A stretch of 64,000 bases of DNA, from NCBI GenBank assembly GCA_021397845.1, contig CM038043.1:30379501-30443500 (forward strand), written 5' to 3'. This document shows, piece by piece, positions 56,449 to 64,000 of this stretch. Under the pieces are notes generated by a model. That model was not told the origin of the DNA. It searched no databases and saw nothing but the letters and a program-made list of their open reading frames with translations. Position 1 is the first letter of the stretch. Each line of letters begins with the position of its first letter. This DNA is from Areca catechu (Eukaryota > Streptophyta > Magnoliopsida > Arecales > Arecaceae). The translations under genes and the position numbers were made by a program.

Positions 56449-58188
56449 TGATGCAGAACGGAAGCTCTGATACCAAAATGATGCAGAACAAAAGCTCTGA
56501 TACCAAAAATGATGCAGAGCAAAAGAGATGATGCGATGCGGAAGTAAATTAAGACTAATTCTTTTTTTTTTTTAATATTTTTAGAAGTCGGCTTTGACTC
56601 AAAGAAAGTTAAACGAAATTGAAAGAAACTATATAACAATTGAAAGCACAATTTAAAGAAACTAGATTATCAGAGTAGTTCAGAAGTAAAGGATCGCTGG
56701 GGATTGAGAAACTCCCAGACCTAAGGTTTCGCTCTGAACTTTCAACAGGACAGAAGTAAAGAGAAGAGAAGGGTTACAGACCAGGCAGTGATCTTCACAG
56801 AGTTTAGTGGAAGGACTCTCTTGAGCAGATTGTTGGATCCCCGGATTCAGATATCTTTGCAATAGATCCTCCAATACTGGCCCTTTGGCAGAGTTGGCTT
56901 CTTCTGAACTCAAGATCTGGGAAAGAAGAAGAACAAGTTATGGAACCAGATACTCAAGGAAGGATTTACCAGATAGAAGAACTTAAAAGATGATGTTGCT
57001 GAAATCCTGATTTTCCTGGATGCTGATCTGACTTCCTCTAAGATTTGCTCTGTCTTCGAAGTAGCCGAACTGGACCTGGATGCTGGTGGTCGGCCTCTAC
57101 TTGGAGAGAGGGGCCGTGAGAGATGGGGTAGGCTAGGGTTTGGTGGAATGAAGAGGATGATGGGCGACTAGGGTTTGGAAGTGAAGTGGCTAACCTAGGG
57201 TTTTGGGGTTGGAGATCTCACACCTCCTCAAGGTTCCGAGGGAACCCGGATTTACTCCCTCATGGAGCTCAACACCTGGATACAAGTGCGGAAGAGAGAA
57301 ACACTAAGTTGCTCACACAAAATTTGAATTCATTCATCAGTTGTTTAAAACTTACAAGAGGGATTTATTTTTTAGGCCTTTACAAGAGGTCAGGGTTTTA
57401 CATCTTCCCATGTGGGACTAATAGGATGGATCTTCAAATTAGGCTTGTAGAATCAAATCCTTCTCATATGGCCGGCCAAGAGCTTCCATAAGTGTTGATT
57501 GGCGGCTCCAAATGGTAAGTAGGTGGCGCCTCCTAGCCTTGCTCTTCAAGAAAAATTTTTTTCCTTCCATGCTTGGTTTTATTTGGAAGTATTTGGGCGC
57601 CTCCTAGTTTTGCTCCCCAAGTTTTGGCTTCTTCCTTTCATGGCTCAACTCTTTTGGACACCTCCTTTTCTTTCTCCCCAAGTCATGGCTCTTCCCAACT
57701 TTGCTTTTGTCTTTTTAGGCATGGATTGGGCACCCCCTTGAAGTGCTCCCCAAGAAATGCCTCTTTCCTCCTTTAGCTTGGCCTTTTAAGGTATATATGG
57801 GGCGCCTCCTTGATTTTGGCTTCAAGAAAAATTCTTGCTCCCTTGGGTGTGGGGACCAAGACACTGGAATGGAGATGTGGCACCCCCTGGACTCTGGCAT
57901 ATGGCTGGGAGTGTGGCACCCACTTACTTTAGCTTAGGAGAAAAATGTGGCACCCTGGACCTTGACTTGAAAAAGGTGGCACCAACCTGGAGAAGACCTA
58001 GGCCACTACTAGGACATGTACTGAGTCAACATGACTCAACAAAATTTAAATTACAGACTCAAGACTAAAATTGAGTTGACCAAGTCAACCCTTATTACAA
58101 AACCAGAAAACCCTAATTCTTCGGGCAAGGTCAATCAGAGATCCAGATGGAGCCCTGAAGTCTTCTTCTGAGTCTGGTGCCCGCACCA
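56449..58188 (-). repeat. Solo LTR of chromovirus family A
   Basis: 1740 bp, plus strand TGATGCAGAACGG to GGTGCCCGCACCA, same family as 8169-9799 in opposite orientation. Exact AAATG duplications prove the ends. The 3' end (element sense) carries two extra copies of a unit made of the primer site and the last bases of the LTR (56449-56515). Confidence 0.95.
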
Positions 58189-58193
58189 AAATG
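58189..58193. other. Right target duplication of solo LTR (AAATG)
   Basis: Exact copy of 56444-56448; the copia gag continues with CCATTAACC. Confidence 0.95.
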
Positions 58194-58425
58194 CCATTAA
58201 CCAAAATGGAAGGAATATGAGGACCATTAACTATAACTTTCCAAAGATAATAACTAATAGATTGAATATAGATGTGCATGCGAGTTTTCCAAAAAGTATA
58301 ATTAGTGCCATTAAAAAATAGGGGTCTAAAACTAATACCTACAAGGGTTGTCATGATCTTTTACTCAAAATCATTAGATTCTTTGCAAAGCACCAAGTCT
58401 TGATATCAATGATTTAGGGTTCCGG

Positions 58426-58437
58426 GCTCTGATACCA
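58426..58437 (-). other. Primer-binding site of the first gag-only unit
   Basis: GCTCTGATACCA on the plus strand, next to the LTR end at 58440. Confidence 0.9.
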
Positions 58438-58439
58438 GT

Positions 58440-59640
58440 TGTTTCCTAGTGATGATGCAACCCAAGAGGGAGGGTGAATTGGGTTTCATAAAACTATTTG
58501 AACTATTTCAATGGTTATAAAATAAATACATGATAATTGCAATTAAATGCTTGTATTTTGCCAAAGTGTTTGTGTGCTTCAAAATAATATGCAGCGGAAT
58601 TAATAAAGTAAATGCATAAAAAAAATAATCACACAAACACAACAAATTTATAATGGTTCGGTGCACTCCAAGGCACCTACATCCACTCCCCAAGTTTTCC
58701 TTGGGTATTCCACTATAATCACCAAGATTATAGTTGATTAGTTTTCTGAACTCACTAATCAAAATCCAACTTGTTTTTCCAAGCTCACAAGTCAAAATCT
58801 CTTGTTGGTTTTATAACTTAGGCTAACCAACAACCTTTGATGGTTTTCACGACTAACTAAAAACCTTGTTAGTTTTGCGAGCTTACCAGCAACCTATGTT
58901 GGTTTTACGGGATCACCAACAACCTATGTTGATTTTACACCAAGGCTAACCAACAACCTCTTTGGTTTTCTAAGGCTCATCAAAAACCTTTGATACAACA
59001 ATGTAAGAATGAAAGTAAAGAATACAATAAAGCTATCTAAAGTAAAGCATGTATCTCTTTGAAGCCCTTTGATGATGTTGAAGAAGCTTGTCTTTAATTT
59101 GTTGAAGCCTTTGAATGAAGCTTAAGGATACAGACTTAGATCAACTCTCTTATCTTTGGAAGCTTGAAGGCTTGAACCACTCAACACTTGAATCCTTAAA
59201 GGATATTCAATGATCTCACCAAAGGATTACTTTCTCATTTGACTTTTGGTGTTTATATAGCTTTCCAATCCATAGATGACCATTTATGACCATTGGGGAT
59301 GAAAAACTAGCAATTTGAAGCAAGTTGGAGTCAATTCTGCACTTCTGAAAAACTAGCCATTACACAAAGTGTCGACACTTGAATTTTCTAAATTTTTTTC
59401 ATTTGTCGACCTCTTGAGTCGACACTTCACCAAGAGTCGACACTTAGGTCAGCTCAAGGCAAAAATTATGGTTTGACATTGTTCTATATTTTTCTTGTTA
59501 TCAGGCCTTGAGTCGATACTTGAACTTCTTCATGAGTCGACACTTGCTTGTGCTAGTACTAAAACTTGTTGAAACTTCTCCAAAATCAAACTTTAAGTCC
59601 TTCCAAGTCTTCCTTATATTTCAAAGTCCTTATAACTTAG
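58440..59640 (-). repeat. 5' LTR of the minus-strand copia (truncated)
   Basis: 1201 bp matching 52100-53280. The remaining 162 bp are missing because element D begins at 59641; they may resume beyond the window. Confidence 0.9.
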
Positions 59641-61082
59641 TGTTCTTGGTAGGAACACCAGAGGCACCAGAATAAGACAGAGGCTTCTCACCCCTTTATG
59701 GATTACTTAGTAGTGTTTGAGTCCATTTGTAATAAAGGCTTAGCCTAATTGAGTTGTCATTTGAGTCCTGTACCAGTCAGCTCATGTTGAGCTAGTTTTT
59801 TTTTCTGAGTCCTATATGTAGCATTTGATCCATACTATTAGGGTTTTGGATCAGTTGGTCAAGTCAGCTCATGTTGAGCTAATCATATTTTGAGTCTTGT
59901 AATCATGTCCAGTTATATTGAGTCTGTATTGAGTCAAGCCCAGTCAAAGAAGACTCAAGCATATGAAGGACACCACCCAGCATGCCACCTCAGTAGCCGC
60001 ATGGATTCCCAATCACACCCTAGATTTCGCTACCTAGGATTACTTGGAAGATCATGAAGTCAGCCCATGCATGAGGAGTTGATGACCACAAGCCGGCACA
60101 CCCCATCCACACCCTAAGCACACCAACTCCACATGCCAGCATGACAAGAAGGAAAGTCAAAACAGATAAACATGAATCCCATGATTCATGCTAACTTGCC
60201 TAGGAAAGAAGTGGTCCACCCCAAGCTAAGAGAAGTAAGAAGTTGGCACCCCTTGGTCCCCCCTTTGGCTGCACACTACCTACCTTATTTGGAGGGATTT
60301 TGTATGGCATGAGAGTGTTTTCTTCCATATATTTAGCCCCACACTTTAGGAATAAAGTGGTCACCCATTATTTTCTTTATTTTCTTTTGCTTGGGCCCTA
60401 AGTCTCATGACTCCATATAAAGGACCCCTTATATGAAAATTTAATAAATTTTTCATGAAATTATATTGAGTTTACAACTTTGCTGTGTGCTACCTACTGT
60501 GTGCTAGAAAGGGATACTATGTGAGCCCTTCTTCTTCCCGGTGTCCTGTGCTTGCCTCCAGTCTCCATCTGCCTCTCCAAGCCCTAGCCCCCCTCTTCAA
60601 ACACCTTCTTCCTTTTGATGGTTTTTCAATTAATTCTATATCTATGCTTTGTTTTCTAACTTTAAAATGGCTATTTGCAGGTCCCTCGGCTTATACAAAT
60701 CCAACGACTCCAGTCGGGCCATAATCGGATCATCGAGCAGAAAGCCAGGAATCCACGGGTCTCTGGCTTGATTTTCCAGGCCGCATCCGGGAGTGAGAGC
60801 GACCTCTTTGCATATGATCTGCACCATGTGCATCTACCATTATTAGGTACAACCCCTATGCCTACCAGATGCTTTATTGTAGATGAACTGGCCCAACCAA
60901 GACTTCTCAACCTCGACGGTCCTCTTTCCTTTACTTTTTAGGTCCTATTATGCATGCTTTTGATTCTTAATTTCATATAAAACTCTTTACATATTTTCTT
61001 GGTCTGATCTTCAGGATTCAAACATATAACTTAATATATAAAAATATAAAAATAATCTGCATGCATATATAGTTCCACATCA
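59641..61082 (+). repeat. 5' LTR of chromovirus D
   Basis: 1442 bp, TGTTCTTGG to CCACATCA. The start is fixed by the break in the host copia LTR. TATAAA at 60416-60421. Confidence 0.85.
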
Positions 61083-61084
61083 TT

Positions 61085-61096
61085 TGGTATCAGAGC
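61085..61096 (+). other. Primer-binding site of chromovirus D
   Basis: TGGTATCAGAGC two bases after the LTR end. Confidence 0.93.
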
Positions 61097-62110
61097 CTGT
61101 TTGGGCTCAGTTCTCTTTGGATATTCAGATCGAGAGCTTCACCATGGCCGTCCGGTTATAGGAGACTAGTAGGGCTGCAAGTCCCTCTCTTCACAATCTA
61201 CGGGATCTCTTATGGAGGTAGGGTTGCCCTGTGAATTGACCCTTAAAGAAGAACACAAAGAGTTCCATTAGGATTTTTGCATTTTCGGCCTTCTCAGTAC
61301 ATCCTCTGTTATTTTAATTATTTCTGCCTTCATATAACTCAGAAAATTATAAAATTATTTTGATGGATTCCAAATAATTCAAGTTAATTTCAAAAATTTT
61401 ATCAGGGATTATTTCGATCTGTGAATTTTTTCCAGCCGAAACACTACCTAAGAACAGTTCTACTCTATTTTGGCAGCAAAGCCGATTTCAGAAAGTTTAG
61501 GGTTTTTTTTAGTATAATATTTGCATATATTTAATTTTGGCATGTTCCCTACATATTAGGTCATAATTTACAAGTTATCTTTCAGTTTAAGAAAATACTA
61601 AAATATAAAAAAATTTATATATACTCAAAAAACTCCAAAAATTCCTAAACCCTAATTTGCATTTTCATCTGCTTGCCATCATTGCATAAAATACCTTAAG
61701 GGCACTTTCTATATGTCAGATAAAAGGAAGAGTTGATAACCTCTCCTTAGTCCAAAACCACATCCCTTGCATTCGGTCCCAAACCTAATTTAAAATTAAC
61801 TAGACTTAATTTGCCCTAGTGGGCTAAGAACACCCATCAGTCAAGTTTAGTCATTGTGGGATGACTAGTGCACCCAATTCATTTCCTATTACTAGATACT
61901 GGTGTCTAGGCAAAAGGTACAGAGTCAAATGACCTAAGCAGATTGGTGGTTCCTTAATTGGGTCCCTATGAGAGCAGGGGGCCTCCCACCATCCCACCTC
62001 TTACTTGGCCAGATTGAAGGACTAGGATTTTAGTTGTGTAAGTTGAGTTAACCGATTCTAATTTGGCTCTAGGTTTAGGCAGCCATAGTCGATTCTTCTT
62101 TGAGTCTTGC
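61097..62110 (+). other. Leader of chromovirus D
   Basis: Non-coding. The shared leader block starts at about 61692 (TACCTTAAGGGCA) and includes GAGTTGATAACCTCTCCTTA and TTGCCCTAGTGGGCTA, as in chromovirus A. Confidence 0.75.
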
Positions 62111-63371
62111 ATGAGCACTAGATCAGGAGCATCATATCACCCACCATCTCCACTTTTGGCTGAATCCATGGATAATCTTGAAGCCCGGATTAAAGCCCTT
62201 ACTGAACAGCTAGCCCAATCCTTTGCCTAGGTGAATACCCAGATGACTCAGTTGACCCAGTCCAATATCCGAACCCATAATAGACTTGATCACTTAGCCC
62301 ATAGGTTTGAACATATAGACAACCGACTAGGAACCCTAGAGAAAACCAATAGGACCCAAACTAGATCCAAACCTGAGTCACCTTTATCCACACTATCCAA
62401 ATTAAATGACCCTAGAACCTATGTATCCAAAACCTATGAACATAGATCATATACACCCACTCCCAATAAGCCTAGTAGACCCTTGACCTATAGATCTGAA
62501 CCCATGACCTATGAGCAGAATGTGCCCATAGGCCATCAACCTGAACCCCATATGGTTAGTACCACTAGATATAAGCCCAGTAGTAAGCCACTACCCTTTA
62601 GGCAACCTGAACCTACTAGGAGTAGTGCCCATGATAAAAAACCAGGACCTCACTAATTTTCCCTTAGACGACCTTTCCCTACCACCCCTATGATTCACAA
62701 GGCGTATATTAAAGCGGAAGTGTATGAAGCTGATGTGAACTTAGTGGATGAGTATGTGGGAGAAGAGCAGACATCTATGAAGACCTAGAATTAGTTGACC
62801 CTGTAGGTATCCAAGCAAAAGCCAATCTAGAGTTAGTTGACCTGACTATACCCAGCCTAAAGCTGTAGTGGAAGAACAATTAAAGGAAGAGAACCTAGAG
62901 ACTACTGCTAGAACCTTACCTGAGGAAACCATAGAGGAGAGCCAAATTACAGAGTCTATTCCTAAAATACAAGAACCAGAATAATTTATTAAGGACCTGA
63001 TCTCTTTGAATCAATACCCTCAGGATGAGCCCCCTCCTATAGTTCCCATTAAGGACCTCTTCCCTGAGATTAGTAACCCATCCTTCCATTATGCAAATCC
63101 TATAGATATACCTCAACCTCATAAGGTTAGCCTCATTAGTCTAAGATTAGTCCCTGACACCCCTTCTTATATCCTACTATATCCAACTAACCCTTTTTCC
63201 CCACCCTACCAGACTAATTATGAACCCACTTCTTATTTTCTGCCCTTTCCAGACACCACCAGCATTTCTAAGATCATTAAATTGTATTTAGTTGAGATTA
63301 GCATACTGCATACATTCATTACGCATGTTAGCTTTGCATTTTACTTCTGGCATCTCTATGGAATTTGCTAG
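62111..63371 (+). pseudogene. Gag-N-like ORF and integrase remnant of element D
   Basis: Starts MSTRSGASYHPP at 62111, TAG at 62228, open again to 62656 (QMTQLTQSNIRTHNRLDH, helical), then Pro/Thr/Arg-rich sequence. After a stop, EVYEADVNLVDEYVGEE (about 62715-62765) is the acidic linker also present in A and C. Further stops and a shift lead to the open piece 63006-63371, ending FAFYFWHLYGIC, the counterpart of the integrase remnant YFWKTLWHLLGT in element C. Homologous to 15715-16578. Confidence 0.75.
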
Positions 63372-63594
63372 GAGCCCATTGTAAATTTTCATGTGCATGC
63401 CAAACTAGGATCAAACCTAGAGAACCTATAATCTATTAGGTTTAGGTCCAAAAAGTTCAATAAAATTTCCTTCAATAGGAATGCATAGTCGAGTCTGTTA
63501 GGTGTTGGTATGAGTCCTTTGCATCACCTATTAGGAGTCAGCATATGCCCAGCATGTTCTCCACCTGCACTAATTTTGAATCAAACTGACTAAT

Positions 63595-64000
63595 TCCCGA
63601 AGAAGAGCCAAGAAACTTAATGTAGTGAATTCTGTCATGATTAGGCTTAGGCCTAAAAACAAGCTTCATGCTCGCAGAGCCGGACCTTTTAAAGTGATAA
63701 AGAAGGTTGGACCAAATGCCTATTTGTCAGATTTGCCTTCGAATTTGGACATTAGTTCTACCCTCAACATTACAGACTTGGTTGAGTATAAGGAACCAGC
63801 AGTGATACCCAGTGAGGCCTTTGGACCTACTCCTTCCATTGTGAGTGATCCTAGCCCAAAGTGTCCACCAATTATTTGGCCTGAGAGAGAATGGATCGAG
63901 CATATCCTGGATGATCAAGCCATCATGACCCGGGGCTGTGGTTATCAATGCTACCTGGTCTGATGGCAAGGCCAGCCATAATAGGATGATTCTTGGGTTG
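63595..64000 (+). pseudogene. Integrase C-terminus and chromodomain of element D
   Basis: VMIRLRPKNKLHARRAGPF (GPF-type module, lacking the RFPPGTVR segment of element A), LNITDLVEYKEPAVIPSEAF, then a chromodomain start EHILDDQAIMTR. The open frame ends at 63963 where the tryptophan of the RWQG motif is preceded by a TGA, followed by two more stops. It continues to the window edge with DDSWV. Confidence 0.85.

Larger units (their letters stand above)
55267..58354 (-). pseudogene. gag: Copia Gag, first unit (split by solo LTR)
   Basis: Starts MTTLVGISFRPLFFNGTNYT at 58354, runs to IPSILVNG near 58195, is interrupted by the solo LTR at 56449-58188, and resumes with PKLEEDWNEYDIKQYKINAK, then MLVHSFEMFEMLHYESIFD and ILRSLPILWDPKV (56240-56052). 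The coiled coil is the open piece 55834-55520. A degenerate knuckle (FKYEKFGPNAYPC) and WVPKGT lead to the stop at 55267. The same endings occur in the other copia gags here. Confidence 0.85.
51790..59640 (-). mobile_element. Gag-only copia in tandem arrangement, minus strand
   Basis: Right to left: 5' LTR (58440-59640, cut by element D), primer site, gag (with solo LTR A inside), non-coding tail, purine tract, a central LTR (52100-53442), then a second primer site and the start of a second gag (52014-51797) that ends abruptly. No pol. The central LTR has a purine tract on one side and a primer site on the other, so this is an LTR-internal-LTR-internal array like the one at 26984-36112 but from another family. 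Confidence 0.85.
59641..64000 (+). mobile_element. Non-autonomous chromovirus D (runs off window)
   Basis: LTR, Met tRNA primer site, leader, broken gag-N-like ORF, integrase remnant and integrase C-terminus with chromodomain, the same order as element C. The region from zinc knuckles to integrase core is missing. It is inserted in a copia LTR; the left flank is CTTAG. The 3' LTR is not in the window. Confidence 0.85.

Noticed and set aside
57186..58068. Several plus-strand ORFs of 60-100 codons
   Set aside because: All lie within the solo LTR of family A, with no conserved frame in the LTRs of the complete element.

Overview
This is intergenic DNA from a repeat-rich flowering-plant genome. 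I found no host protein gene, rRNA, tRNA or CRISPR array. Almost every base can be assigned to LTR retrotransposons or their remains. The organism is inferred from plant-only lineages: chromodomain Ty3/gypsy elements, Tat- and Athila-type gypsy elements, and Sirevirus-like Ty1/copia elements with a 3' extra ORF. A monocot such as a palm is only a guess.

Layout. (1) 1-1361: part of a minus-strand chromovirus-type LTR (family B), inserted in the 5' LTR of (2) a nearly complete, young chromovirus A at 1362-9799, whose gag-pol frame (3430-8226) is broken only by two TAG codons. (3) 9800-47071: an old minus-strand Tat element. From right to left it has gag-protease (45750-47071), RT-RNase H-integrase (22540-25547), a long 3' region with a 56-bp minisatellite, and a decayed ORF on the opposite strand (11165-13795). 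It was split by two insertions: non-autonomous chromovirus C (13801-18804, minus) and Sirevirus-like copia (25553-45744, plus, target duplication ACCTT). The 5' LTR of the Sirevirus was split in turn by a 9.1-kb tandem array LTR-gag-LTR-gag-LTR (26984-36112) with one target duplication, CAACA. (4) 47072-51789: 5' half of a decayed Athila element, plus strand. (5) 51790-59640: minus-strand gag-only copia, again in tandem form, carrying a solo LTR of family A (56449-58188, target duplication AAATG). (6) 59641-64000: a second non-autonomous chromovirus (D), plus strand, running off the window.

Relations. Chromovirus A encodes the full enzyme set. Elements C and D keep LTRs, primer site, leader, a gag-N-like ORF and the integrase tail with chromodomain, but lack protease, RT and RNase H, so they must have depended on an autonomous relative. 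The gag-only copia units likewise look dependent on a Sirevirus such as the one they sit in.

The most interesting observations are: a leader block shared by the chromoviruses and Athila although their primer sites differ; the shared architecture of C and D; two tandem gag-only copia arrays; a solo LTR whose end carries repeated LTR/primer-site junctions; clusters of GCCGAC upstream of the TATA box in copia LTRs; and many copies of an initiator-tRNA-tail-like decamer before the Sirevirus 3' LTR. Differences, lengths and alignments were judged by eye.
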